From the NCBI RefSeq assembly GCF_001625445.1, contig NZ_LWHG01000029.1, positions 248,001 to 312,000 on the forward strand: 64,000 nt of DNA, read 5' to 3'. Below the pieces are notes generated by a model. It worked only from the letters and a program-made list of their open reading frames with translations, searched no databases and was not told the DNA's origin. How positions within the stretch are numbered: position 1 is the first letter of the stretch; each line of letters opens with the position of its first letter. The position numbers were made by a program, and so were the translations under genes. Below, piece by piece: positions 1-8,136 of the stretch. Origin of the DNA: Haladaptatus sp. R4 (GTDB lineage Archaea > Halobacteriota > Halobacteria > Halobacteriales > Haladaptataceae).

Positions 1-1
1 A

Positions 2-159
2 TTCGAACCACGCTCCGCCGCCCCCGAACACCGACTCGGCCGCGTCGCGCTCGCCGACGGCCGCTCGTGGGACCCCGATTCCGATGGACAACCGGAACTC
101 GTCGTCTCGAACGGGACGGAATGGATCGAACTGACGACCGCTCGCCGACGACGCCGTAG
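2..159 (+). CDS. C-terminal fragment of an unidentified protein, cut by the window edge
   Basis: The second frame from base 2 reads like real haloarchaeal coding sequence and contains GRVALADGRSWDPDSDGQPE followed by LVVSNGTEWIEL. After about position 134 this frame turns into an arginine run, whereas the first frame continues as TDDRSPTTP and stops with TAG at 157-159, only 15 bases from the end of the convergent ABC ATPase gene. That pattern would fit a single-base indel near 134. The family is not recognisable from this fragment. This is a weak call. Confidence 0.35.
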   Translation, partial: RTTLRRPRTPTRPRRARRRPLVGPRFRWTTGTRRLERDGMDRTDDRSPTTP

Positions 160-174
160 AAGCGGCGCTCGTTT

Positions 175-1386
175 TCACGCCTCCGAATCCACCGACCGCG
201 TCGTTTCCGAGATGGGTTCTGGCTCGGAATCGATGTGGAAGGCTTCCTCGCCGAGTCCTGCGGACTTGAGCGTGGTTCCGTCGTCCGCGAAGAGGTGGAG
301 GTCGGTTTCCTCGAAGACGTAGGAGATGGACTCACCCTCCGTGGCTTCCACGTCGTCATCGACGCGGGCGGTCCACGAGTCGGAGGCGACGAGGAGGTGG
401 AGGAAATCGTCGCTCCCCATCGGTTCGACGACGTCGAGCATCGCGGTCTGACGACAGTCGTTCGCCGTCCCGTCGTCCGTCACCGAGATGTCCTCCGGTC
501 GGACGCCCATCGTCAGTCGCTGGCCCACCGTCAACTCACATTGCCGGACCGTCGTCTCGTCGATCGGATAGGCGAACGGAGCGTCGGCGTCGTCGGCCGT
601 CAAAACGTACCGGCCGTCCGTCTCGTCCAGTTCGACTTCGAGGAAGTTCATCGACGGTTCGCCGAGGAAGCCTGCGACGAACCGGTTCACGGGATGGTGA
701 TAGACGTACTCCGGCGTGCCGATCTGTTGAAGCTCTCCGTTGTTCAACACGGCGATACGGTCGGACATCGTCATCGCTTCCGTCTGGTCGTGGGTGACGT
801 AGATCGTCGTCACACCGAGTTTCCGGTGAAGCCGCTGGATCTCGGTCCGCATCTGTGCCCGAAGCTTCGCGTCGAGGTTCGACAACGGTTCGTCCATCAG
901 GAACACCTCCGGATCGCGGACGATGGCGCGACCGAGTGCGATCCGTTGTTTCTGCCCTCCCGAGACCTGTGCCGGTTTTTTGTCGAGGATGTCCTCGATG
1001 TCCATGATGGATGCCGCATCGTCGACGCGTTTCGACCGTTCGTCGTCCGACAGGTCGGTCGTCATCTTCAACCCGAAACTCATGTTTTCAGCGGCGGTCA
1101 TGTGCGGATAGAGCGCGAAGTCCTGGAACACCATCGCCATATCCCGTTGCTGTGGCGAGTCGTCCGTGATATCCGTTTCGTCGAGACGTATCGCACCGGT
1201 CGTCGGTGTTTCGAGACCCGCGATGCAGCGGAGCGTCGTCGATTTCCCGCACCCGCTCGGTCCGAGAAGGACGAGGAACTCCCCCTCTTCGACGGTGATA
1301 TCCAACGTATCGACCGCGACGACTTCGCCTGTACTGTCCGCCGTAGTGAACGACTTGACCAATCGATCGATCCGAAGCGTACCCAT
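175..1386 (-). CDS. Carbohydrate ABC transporter ATP-binding protein (MalK/UgpC type)
   Basis: This is the ATPase that would energise sugar import through the permeases encoded downstream in the window. The 403-residue protein has Walker A GPSGCGKST (about residues 42-50), the ABC signature VSGGQKQRIALGRA, Walker B EVFLMDEPLSNLD and the switch histidine in VTHDQTEAM. A C-terminal region of about 130 residues matches a TOBE/MOP-type regulatory domain of the CUT1 sugar ATPases. A longer reading frame adds 22 residues upstream, but they do not look conserved; the start at MGTLRIDRL lets the usual N-terminal strand begin at once. It lies in the same orientation as the transporter genes at 3.9-7.1 kb, separated by the TIM-barrel gene and the divergent regulator. 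The substrate cannot be read from the sequence. Confidence 0.93.
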   Translation of the reverse strand: MGTLRIDRLVKSFTTADSTGEVVAVDTLDITVEEGEFLVLLGPSGCGKSTTLRCIAGLETPTTGAIRLDETDITDDSPQQRDMAMVFQDFALYPHMTAAENMSFGLKMTTDLSDDERSKRVDDAASIMDIEDILDKKPAQVSGGQKQRIALGRAIVRDPEVFLMDEPLSNLDAKLRAQMRTEIQRLHRKLGVTTIYVTHDQTEAMTMSDRIAVLNNGELQQIGTPEYVYHHPVNRFVAGFLGEPSMNFLEVELDETDGRYVLTADDADAPFAYPIDETTVRQCELTVGQRLTMGVRPEDISVTDDGTANDCRQTAMLDVVEPMGSDDFLHLLVASDSWTARVDDDVEATEGESISYVFEETDLHLFADDGTTLKSAGLGEEAFHIDSEPEPISETTRSVDSEA

Positions 1387-1450
1387 ACTAATTCTGTAGT
1401 CTGTGAAGGGATACCAAAACGATTGGCCTCGAAGTGGCCCGGAGACGAAC

Positions 1451-1462
1451 ATTTTCGAAAAT
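1451..1462. promoter_or_regulatory. AT-rich palindrome upstream of the ABC ATPase gene
   Basis: ATTTTCGAAAAT is a perfect 12-base palindrome about 65 bases upstream of the ATPase start. Its TTCGAA core recurs in a palindrome at 2600-2611 and as split arms at 9258-9281, all in the promoter regions of this sugar cluster. A shared operator is inferred. Confidence 0.4.
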
Positions 1463-1495
1463 ATTCAAACGACGACCGGGAACGGTCGATTCCGC

Positions 1496-2590
1496 CTAGC
1501 GCCTGCTCGCCGGACCGTATTCCCGGTCGAAGTAATCGAGTTCGTCGAACATCTCGGTCGCGGTGTCCCACTGATCGGCGGTTAACCGGCCGATGTTCGC
1601 CCCGTCCGAGAAGAGCGAAACGCCGTGTGCGCCGCCGTGGAGCGCGAGTTGAATCGCGCTGACCAGTTCGTCCTCCTCCAACCGATTGAACGGTCGTTCC
1701 CCCCGTCCGGTTCGAATGGAGGGTGTGATCGGGCAGTTCGTCTCCTCCCGAAACGAGCGGACGACTTCACGGATCCACACCGGATGCATGTCGAGGTCGA
1801 TGTGTGCCGTCCGTGGAGTGAGCATGTCGGCATACCGCGCGACGTCGCGTTGATCGACGCCGAGAATCCTTCGACTGTCGTCGATGGCCGTTTCGAGGTC
1901 CGAGAACGCTTCCAGTTCGATGTTGACGAGGAAATCGGATCGGTCGCGGAACGGATCGCTCAGTTTCCGGAGGAGCGAGGCGGTCTGCTTACACCGTCGG
2001 TCGATCCATTCCGTCGATCGGTCCGGGACGTCACCGAGTTCGTACTGCTCCCGGCAGTTATCACAGTAACAGGAGAGGTAGCTGGATTCGCCGTTGACTA
2101 TCGGCTGAAATTCGAAGTGGGTGAACTGAATCCCATCGACGTCGTACTCGGCTATCTCGCGGGTGATCGCGTGGAGATGCTCCGAGACGACGTCGTGACT
2201 CGGGCACGCCCAGTGCATGTGCTCGGCCGAGACGTTCGGATACCGGATTTCCGTCCCCTCCTTCGCTATCTGGACCGTTTCGGGGTACTGTTCGAGGAGG
2301 TATTTGTCACAGAGGACGAAGATCGTCGGAACGATGTTGATGTCGTGTACCGCCGCGGCGTCGGTGAGTTCGCCGAGCAGATCGCGGCCGGGAACCTCGT
2401 TCGGCGCGACGTCGGAATCGTAGAACACCCGCCCGTCGCTCTCCTTGGTCACGACGAAGACCGTGTTTACGCCGTTGTTGGCGAGTCGTTTCAATTCCGC
2501 GTCGGGTCGCATCGTCGCCCATGGGTAGAGGGTTACTGCCCGTAGTAACTGCGTGTTCCACCATGGCTCGTCTGTGTTCCCTCCGGACAT
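1496..2590 (-). CDS. Putative TIM-barrel glycoside hydrolase-like protein
   Basis: The 364-residue protein has no signal peptide and no membrane segment, so it should act in the cytoplasm. The pattern of strands such as NTVFVVTKESDG, INIVPTIFVLCD, VDGIQFTHFEF and GVSLFSDGANIG is that of a TIM barrel of the putative-glycosidase type. The phrase DGIQFTHFEF near residue 155 sits where such barrels carry an active-site strand, and CYCDNCREQY (about residues 174-183) could bind a metal. Its place between the ABC ATPase and the regulator argues for a role in breaking down or sensing the imported carbohydrate. The exact family and substrate are unknown. Confidence 0.6.
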   Translation of the reverse strand: MSGGNTDEPWWNTQLLRAVTLYPWATMRPDAELKRLANNGVNTVFVVTKESDGRVFYDSDVAPNEVPGRDLLGELTDAAAVHDINIVPTIFVLCDKYLLEQYPETVQIAKEGTEIRYPNVSAEHMHWACPSHDVVSEHLHAITREIAEYDVDGIQFTHFEFQPIVNGESSYLSCYCDNCREQYELGDVPDRSTEWIDRRCKQTASLLRKLSDPFRDRSDFLVNIELEAFSDLETAIDDSRRILGVDQRDVARYADMLTPRTAHIDLDMHPVWIREVVRSFREETNCPITPSIRTGRGERPFNRLEEDELVSAIQLALHGGAHGVSLFSDGANIGRLTADQWDTATEMFDELDYFDREYGPASRR

Positions 2591-2599
2591 CGCAATGTT

Positions 2600-2629
2600 C
2601 TATTCGAATAGATGCGGAAGTTTAACTCT
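2600..2629 (-). promoter_or_regulatory. Promoter with overlapping palindrome for the TIM-barrel gene
   Basis: On the minus strand a TATA-like GAGTTAAACTT (2619-2629) would place transcription start near 2597, seven bases before the ATG at 2590. The perfect palindrome CTATTCGAATAG (2600-2611) lies between the two, the usual place for a repressor site. The regulator encoded divergently at 2762 is an obvious candidate to bind it, by inference only. Confidence 0.5.
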
Positions 2630-2761
2630 ATGGCTCCTATCGACCGAATTCTTCTATCTTTGGACTCTATCAAACATCGTCGGTCATTATCGAATATCAC
2701 CCCTAATTTCAATACACCCCGATAGAGAGTCTCTCACGAGGCGAACCAGCCACCACTCACC

Positions 2762-3103
2762 ATGAACAATTCACGCTTTACTCGGCAAGTCCCCAACGCA
2801 CGGTCCCACCCGCGTCCCCGACGGACGCTCGAACCCGACGGGTCCGAAATCCTGTCCGTTGCGACGGCGATGGGGTCCGACACCAGGTGGGAGATAATCA
2901 AGGCGTTATCGACCGAAACGCGAACGATTCACGAACTGACCGAACTGGTCGGTCTTTCGAAGGGGACGGTTTCCGTACACGTGAAACAACTCGAAGAGGC
3001 CGGACTCGCCGCCTCGCGGTTCAACGTGAGTGACAACGGCGGCGTCGAGAAGGAGATATCGCTCGCGGTCGACGAGATTACGGTCGATCTGAGCGACATC
3101 TGA
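2762..3103 (+). CDS. Winged helix-turn-helix transcriptional regulator (ArsR-like)
   Basis: This 113-residue protein has an arginine-rich N-terminus of about 35 residues followed by a winged-helix domain. The segment MGSDTRWEIIKALSTETRTI starts the domain and IHELTELVGLSKGTVSVHVK is the helix-turn-helix, then a wing and a short acidic tail. No ligand-binding domain follows, so its signal may be bound by the wing or by a partner. It is divergent from the sugar-transport block, and a role as local regulator of that block is inferred. The last codons form the first copy of a 16-base tandem repeat that includes the stop codon. Confidence 0.8.
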   Translation: MNNSRFTRQVPNARSHPRPRRTLEPDGSEILSVATAMGSDTRWEIIKALSTETRTIHELTELVGLSKGTVSVHVKQLEEAGLAASRFNVSDNGGVEKEISLAVDEITVDLSDI

Positions 3104-3118
3104 TCTGAGCAACACCTG
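3087..3118. repeat. 16-bp tandem duplication across the regulator stop codon
   Basis: ATCTGAGCGACATCTG (3087-3102) is followed directly by ATCTGAGCAACACCTG (3103-3118), 14 of 16 bases identical. The TGA stop at 3101-3103 straddles the junction. Confidence 0.85.
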
Positions 3119-3185
3119 ACGTTCTTTTACGCGTGGGCGATAACCCATCGGTCCGACGGAGGACGCGAACGAGCGTCCGTCGGCC

Positions 3186-3281
3186 CACACCGCGACGATG
3201 TTTCCGTCGAGAGGTATCACACCGCGACGATGTTTCCGTCGAGAGGTATCACACCGCTACGATGCTCCCGTCGAGAGGTAT
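3186..3281. repeat. Three tandem 32-bp repeats at the 3' end of the YesL-like gene
   Basis: Copies occupy 3186-3217, 3218-3249 and 3250-3281. The first two are identical and the third differs at two positions. The third copy encodes the C-terminal residues and the stop (complement of 3257-3259); in the other copies one base change removes that stop. The unit is not a multiple of three, so the copies are not an in-frame protein repeat. Confidence 0.95.
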
Positions 3282-3880
3282 CGCGTTGCGAGCGTCAGGA
3301 CCGTCGCGACCACGCCGGGGCCGAGGAGGAGGAACCCCGCGACAGTAAACCCAAAGAGGAGACCGAGAGAGAGACAGAACGCGATCAGGCCGACGGTCGG
3401 AACGAACCGCTCGAACGCGAGTTCCGCGGAGCGTCGTGCCGTCTCCCGAGCAGAGCGGTCGGCATCGACCAGGAGGGGGTAGTAGTACAGCAACAACACG
3501 AGGAGCACGACCAGCGTATCGACCGCGAAAAACGCGAGAATTCCGTACGCAAGTTCGCCGGTTCGGTGGAACTGCAACCACGAGAGTCCCACGACGTCGA
3601 TGAGAACGAACGTCGGTACGAGCGGGAACTGACTCCGCCAGAAATACCGTCTGACCGCGGTTGTCGCGGTACCGAGTCGGAACCGGTCGCCGCGGAGCAC
3701 GGCACCGGCGGCGGCGACGGCGGTGGCAGTCGCCGGACCGAGGAGAACGATAGTCGGTGCCAAAAGACACCAACAGACGCTCACGGCGACGATAACGGGG
3801 AGTGACCGATACGCTGCTGCGACGGCCTCCTTCGAGAGTCCGATGAAATTGACTCGATTTCGGTGAGTGTCGTAAACCAT
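3257..3880 (-). CDS. YesL-like (DUF624) integral membrane protein
   Basis: The 207-residue protein has about five hydrophobic segments (around residues 22-45, 48-62, 90-108, 110-135 and 160-195). This size and topology, and the position right after carbohydrate permease genes, match the DUF624/YesL family that travels with CUT1 sugar transporters. The biochemical role of that family is not established. Its end lies inside the 32-bp tandem repeat array. It is probably the last gene of the transporter operon, starting 26 bases after the end of the second permease gene. Confidence 0.75.
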   Translation of the reverse strand: MVYDTHRNRVNFIGLSKEAVAAAYRSLPVIVAVSVCWCLLAPTIVLLGPATATAVAAAGAVLRGDRFRLGTATTAVRRYFWRSQFPLVPTFVLIDVVGLSWLQFHRTGELAYGILAFFAVDTLVVLLVLLLYYYPLLVDADRSARETARRSAELAFERFVPTVGLIAFCLSLGLLFGFTVAGFLLLGPGVVATVLTLATRYLSTGAS

Positions 3881-3906
3881 TGATGGTATTCTCCTTTTTC
3901 GAACGG

Positions 3907-4782
3907 CTATACTTTGAGCCCGGACATCGTGACGCCCCTGATGAAATACCGCCGTAACAGGAGGAACAGCAGTATCGTCGGCACCGAAAGGAGCGTCGCA
4001 CCGGCCATCAACGGCCCCAAACTGTTGCCGTAGAGGCCGGTTTTGGCGAACAGGGTGATGCTCACCGGGAGCGTGTACATGTTCTCGTTCTTGATGACGA
4101 TGAGGTCCCAGAGCATCTGGTTCCAGCGGTTCATGAAGGTGAAGATAGCGACCGTCGCGATGGCTGGCATCGAGTTGGGGAGCACGATACGGAAGACGAT
4201 GTCGAGTTCGTTACAGCCGTCCATTCGTGCGGCATCGATGAGGCTGTCCGGGAACTGCTTGAAGAACTGAGTCAGGAGGAAGATTCCGAACGAACTGATA
4301 GCGAAGGGGGCGATCATCGCCTGATACGTGTTGACCCAGCCGAGTTTGACGATGATGACGAACTGCGGGATCAACAACAGTATGCCGGGAATCATCATGG
4401 TCGCGAGGATGAAGTTGTACGTGATGCCCCGCCCGTACCAGTCCAGTTTCGCGAGGGAGTAGGCGACGATACACGACGTGATGACCACCGAGACGACCAC
4501 GGCCCCCGTGACGATGACGCTGTTGATGAACTGCCGAACGATCGGAACGTTGTGCAGGAGGAACCGATAGTTCTCCAGCGTGAACGACGACGGAATCACG
4601 TGCAACGAGTAGATGTCGCTCGCCGGTTTGAACGACATCGAGACCATCAGCGCGAACGGAAACACCGGGAGGATGACGCCGAGCGTCAGGACGATATACA
4701 CCAGTATTTTCCTGCCCGAGAGTTCGGATAACCGTTCGTGGCCGTCCGCGAAAACGCCGGAGTCGTCGGTTTCGATGCTCAT
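3907..4782 (-). CDS. Carbohydrate ABC transporter permease 2 (LacG/UgpE type)
   Basis: The 291-residue protein has six predicted membrane spans and the cytoplasmic EAA loop IDAARMDGCNELDIVFRIVL, which docks with the ATPase. It forms the inner-membrane channel together with the product of the preceding gene. The start codon overlaps the stop of the first permease gene by one base, which indicates translational coupling. The membrane pair, the lipoprotein at 5.8 kb and the ATPase at the window start make one CUT1 importer. Confidence 0.94.
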   Translation of the reverse strand: MSIETDDSGVFADGHERLSELSGRKILVYIVLTLGVILPVFPFALMVSMSFKPASDIYSLHVIPSSFTLENYRFLLHNVPIVRQFINSVIVTGAVVVSVVITSCIVAYSLAKLDWYGRGITYNFILATMMIPGILLLIPQFVIIVKLGWVNTYQAMIAPFAISSFGIFLLTQFFKQFPDSLIDAARMDGCNELDIVFRIVLPNSMPAIATVAIFTFMNRWNQMLWDLIVIKNENMYTLPVSITLFAKTGLYGNSLGPLMAGATLLSVPTILLFLLLRRYFIRGVTMSGLKV

Positions 4783-5762
4783 TACATCGACACCTCCTGA
4801 TCGACGTAGTTCCGCTCGACGTAGCTGATGACGAAGATCATCGCCGCGAGGATGACGCCGATGGTGCTCGCATAGCCCATGTCCAGATACGAGAAGGCGT
4901 TACGATAGATGACGAGGACGAACGTTTTGGTCGCACCGTTCGGCCCGCCGCTCGTCATGATGAACGGTTCGGTGAAGATTTGGAACGCCGTGATCGTCGA
5001 GAGGATCACGACGACCAGGATGCTCGGGTTCAACAACGGCAGGGTGATGTACCGGAACTGTTGCCACTCGCTGGCACCGTCGAGCGAGGCGGATTCGTAG
5101 ATCGTTTCCGGAAGCGACTGGAGGTTGGCGAGGAAGATGATCGCGTAGTAACCCACGAACTTCCAAGACACCATCAGCGCGATGGCGGGCATCGCCCACG
5201 AGGTGCTGCCGAGGAAATCGATCTTCGTACCGGCGACGGCCAACAACTGATTGATGTACCCGTCGGGCGCGTAAATCCACTTGAAGACGACGGCGACGAC
5301 GACGCCGCTCGTGACGTACGGGACGAAGTATCCCGCCATGTACAACGCCCGGCCGCGAACGATTCGGTCCAGCAACACCGCGACGCCGAGAGCGAGCGCT
5401 ATCTGCGTCGGCACGTTCACGACGAAGAAGTACAGCGTGTTTTCGAGCAGTTTCCAGAAGAGGTCGCTCGTCAGTAACTGGACGTAATGGTCGAGACCGA
5501 CGAACGGCGTTTCGGGGCTGATGATGGACCACTTGTGGAAGCTCAGGTAGAGTGCGAAGAGGAACGGGACGATGAGGAACACCGACGCCCAGAGGAACCA
5601 CGGGATGAGGAGCGCCCATCCCATCAGGTTGTCGTCGTGGTCGCCGAGGCGTTCCGTTGCGGTGCCGAGAAGGGGCAGGGATGCTAACCGCCGCCGAAAT
5701 CCACCCTTCGTGGTCGCCGTGTCCGTCTTCCTCGTTCCTGGTTCGGTTGTCGCGTCTGGCAT
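4782..5762 (-). CDS. Carbohydrate ABC transporter permease 1 (LacF/UgpA type)
   Basis: The 326-residue protein has a polar N-terminal tail of about 45 residues and then six membrane spans. The EAA-type loop YESASLDGASEWQQFRYITL lies at about residues 215-235. It starts 12 bases after the binding-protein gene ends and its stop overlaps the next permease start by one base, so the three are co-transcribed. The substrate is presumed to be a mono- or oligosaccharide from the family and its neighbours. Confidence 0.94.
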   Translation of the reverse strand: MPDATTEPGTRKTDTATTKGGFRRRLASLPLLGTATERLGDHDDNLMGWALLIPWFLWASVFLIVPFLFALYLSFHKWSIISPETPFVGLDHYVQLLTSDLFWKLLENTLYFFVVNVPTQIALALGVAVLLDRIVRGRALYMAGYFVPYVTSGVVVAVVFKWIYAPDGYINQLLAVAGTKIDFLGSTSWAMPAIALMVSWKFVGYYAIIFLANLQSLPETIYESASLDGASEWQQFRYITLPLLNPSILVVVILSTITAFQIFTEPFIMTSGGPNGATKTFVLVIYRNAFSYLDMGYASTIGVILAAMIFVISYVERNYVDQEVSM

Positions 5763-5774
5763 AGATTGTGTCCG

Positions 5775-7103
5775 TTACTGTCCGTTGAGTGCTTGGTTGA
5801 TGTCGCTCTCGGCGTCGTCGAGCCCTTTTTGCGGTGGTTTCTTCCCCAGCGCGACGGGCACGAAACACTGTTCGCCGAAGATGTTCATGACCTTCGAATA
5901 CTCCGGCGTGTACGCCGGCGGATGTGACGTTTCGAGGGCCTGTGCGTACGGTTTGACATCGGGGTTCTTCTCGAAGAAGCCGCTCGCAGAATCGACGAGA
6001 TCCTTTCTGAGCGGCAGTTGGAGCGTCTTTTTTAGGAGTTTCGTATCCCACTTCGAGCCCTGTTCGAAACTCACGAACTCCCACGCCTGCTTCGGTTGTT
6101 TCGCCGACGCGAAGATCGAGGTGTTCTTCGGATCGGCGTACGTGTGGCCGTTCGGCGTCGTTCCCTCCGGGACAGGCGGAGTCAAGTGTGACATCGAGAC
6201 GTCCTTGTTGACGCCTTCGAAGTACGGGATGACCCACGGTCCACCGGAGTTGATGACCGCCTCGTCGTGCGGGAATTTCGGCTTCTCGCTTCCCTGTGTC
6301 GGGGCGAGATCGGCACCGTAGAGGTCGGCGAAGAACTGGAGAACCGTCTTCGCGGTTTCGTTGTTGAACGCGGGTTCGACGCCGTCACCCTTTTGGGTAA
6401 ACATCGACTCCTTCCCCTCCGACGCGGCGAGGTACAGCGGGATGAAGTCGAACCACCGCTCGTACCACGTCGGTTTGGGCGCTCGATCCCACAGGACCTT
6501 CGCATTGCCGTCGCCAACGATCTTTTTCCCGGCCTCGATCAACCCGGACAGCGTCGTCGGATAGTCGTCCCGGCTTTTGAATCCGGCTTTCTTGAGAACG
6601 GTATCGTTGTATTGGAACAACACCGGGTTCGCCTTCCACGGCGTCTGATACAGGCCCCCGTCGGGCGCCTCGTAGCGTTTCAAAATGGTCTCGCCGCACC
6701 GCTCGGTTACGAACTTCTTCGCGCCATCGATGTCGTACAGGTTCTTCGCGGCACTGTTCTCCTGCAGTTGGGCGGCGAAGCCGGGAAACACGTTCGCGAA
6801 CACGTCCGGTTCGGTACCGGAGGCGAGCGCCGAGAGGACGACTTGTTCGGAGCTATCTCCCTCGGGGACCGGCTTCACTTTCAGTTTCGAGTCGTGGGCT
6901 TCGAGGAACGCTTTCTTTGCGTTCTTGTGAAACGCCAGTTCCTCTTTGTTCGGCGACGACCAAAACTCGGTCTTGCCGCTTTTCGATCCGTCCGACCCAC
7001 CCAATCCACCCGTACAACCGGCGAGGGATAGCATGGCTGCCGTACCCGTCCCGGCCGTGGCTCTCATGAATCGTCGACGCCGTAGTGTGTTTTGCCTCGT
7101 CAT
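5775..7103 (-). CDS. Sugar ABC transporter substrate-binding lipoprotein, Tat-exported
   Basis: The 442-residue protein begins MTRQNTLRRRRFMRATAG, a Tat signal, and has the lipobox LSLAGC, so it should be a lipid-anchored surface binding protein. The body looks like an extracellular solute-binding protein family 1 (maltose-type) fold, with PDVFANVFPGFAAQLQ in the first lobe and AWEFVSFEQG near the C-terminus. An upstream ATG 23 codons earlier is rejected because the TATA box at 7138-7144 would place the transcription start after it. It heads the transporter operon. Confidence 0.92.
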   Translation of the reverse strand: MTRQNTLRRRRFMRATAGTGTAAMLSLAGCTGGLGGSDGSKSGKTEFWSSPNKEELAFHKNAKKAFLEAHDSKLKVKPVPEGDSSEQVVLSALASGTEPDVFANVFPGFAAQLQENSAAKNLYDIDGAKKFVTERCGETILKRYEAPDGGLYQTPWKANPVLFQYNDTVLKKAGFKSRDDYPTTLSGLIEAGKKIVGDGNAKVLWDRAPKPTWYERWFDFIPLYLAASEGKESMFTQKGDGVEPAFNNETAKTVLQFFADLYGADLAPTQGSEKPKFPHDEAVINSGGPWVIPYFEGVNKDVSMSHLTPPVPEGTTPNGHTYADPKNTSIFASAKQPKQAWEFVSFEQGSKWDTKLLKKTLQLPLRKDLVDSASGFFEKNPDVKPYAQALETSHPPAYTPEYSKVMNIFGEQCFVPVALGKKPPQKGLDDAESDINQALNGQ

Positions 7104-7113
7104 AGGACTGCTC

Positions 7114-7144
7114 CACAACTGTGCAATCAATTGTGATGTATAAA
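7114..7144 (-). promoter_or_regulatory. Promoter of the sugar-binding protein gene, with possible operator
   Basis: On the minus strand TTTATAC (7138-7144) is a good archaeal TATA box, giving a start near 7114 and a leader of about 11 bases. Between TATA and start codon an inverted repeat CACAA-N12-TTGTG (7114-7135) could be an operator; its arms are short, so that part is weak. Confidence 0.55.
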
Positions 7145-7353
7145 CCTCGCTCTCGGATTTGATTTGCGTCAAACGGATTTGAGAGAGACCGATACTATAC
7201 CGCCAGCAAGTAATGTGTTCGCCGAAGAAGAGAGTGATAACTGAACGAAAAGAGCAGTAGATTGTCGATTACTAACATTCCCAACCGAGGGACGAACGGC
7301 GACGTACCGACCCACATCGATCGGGGAAAAATCGTCGATTTGGACGTCGTGCG

Positions 7354-8136
7354 CTACAGACAGCTACGAAGATAGTCAACGGCCTGCGGTACGGCCTCGA
7401 AGTTGTCCGCTTCGCCTTCGTATTCGAGCGTCACGAAGTCGTCGTAGCCGCGCTCGGACAGCGCCGTCAGCGATTCGTCGTAGTAGGGGTAGTTGGGTTC
7501 GGAGCCGTCCGCCGCGAGGTCGTCGTAGGCGGCGTGGACGTGGTCCGCCAAGTGCAGCGTCCGGTCGATAGACGGTTTCCCGTCGACGTAGTTCGCCAAA
7601 TCCAGAACGAGACCGAGGTCGCCGTTCACGAGGCTTCGAATCCGGAAGATGTCGTCAGCGGTTCGAATGAGACCGTCGTGGTTGTGGTTTTCGACCGCGA
7701 GCGTCGTCTCCACGGTTTCACCGTAGTCGATACACTCCTGCAGGCACGTCGAGACGTCCGTCCACACCTGCGGGTCGTCGTGTTCGCGGTCGTGGAGCCC
7801 CGGAAATCCGGTGAACGCTCGGAGTACCGGCGCGCCGAGACGGTCGCCGTGATCCAGCCACGTCTTGACCACCTCGACGTCTTCACGTCGCTCTTCTGGC
7901 GTCCCCTTGGCGAAGTCGTTGTAGAAGACCGACAGGCACGCGAGTTCCAGATCGTACTCGGAGAGGAGGTCGCCGACCTCCGCGATGGTCTCCTCGTCGT
8001 CGCCCGGAAGGTGACCGTCGAGCAGTTCGACCCCCGAGATTTCGAGTTCCGTGCTACAGATTTCGAGGAACTCCTCCAGGGACATCCCGTCTTCGAGTTC
8101 GTCGTGGTAGGAGTACGAACTGCAGGCGAGTTTCAT
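7354..8136 (-). CDS. Sugar phosphate isomerase/epimerase (xylose isomerase-like TIM barrel)
   Basis: The 260-residue protein matches the AP endonuclease 2/xylose isomerase-like TIM barrel: it starts MKLACSSYSYHDELEDG, has TTLAVENHNHDG (about residues 144-155) with a probable metal-binding glutamate and histidine, and ends with DFVTLEYEGEADN. Members isomerise or epimerise sugars and inositols with a divalent metal. The first codon overlaps the stop of the upstream oxidoreductase gene (ATGA), so the two are translated together and probably act in one catabolic path fed by the adjacent importer. Confidence 0.86.
   Translation of the reverse strand: MKLACSSYSYHDELEDGMSLEEFLEICSTELEISGVELLDGHLPGDDEETIAEVGDLLSEYDLELACLSVFYNDFAKGTPEERREDVEVVKTWLDHGDRLGAPVLRAFTGFPGLHDREHDDPQVWTDVSTCLQECIDYGETVETTLAVENHNHDGLIRTADDIFRIRSLVNGDLGLVLDLANYVDGKPSIDRTLHLADHVHAAYDDLAADGSEPNYPYYDESLTALSERGYDDFVTLEYEGEADNFEAVPQAVDYLRSCL

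Noticed and set aside
235-1662. Long plus-strand frame of 475 codons opposite the ABC ATPase
   Set aside because: It is the antisense of a well-conserved ATPase, is arginine- and valine-rich, and has no recognised motif.
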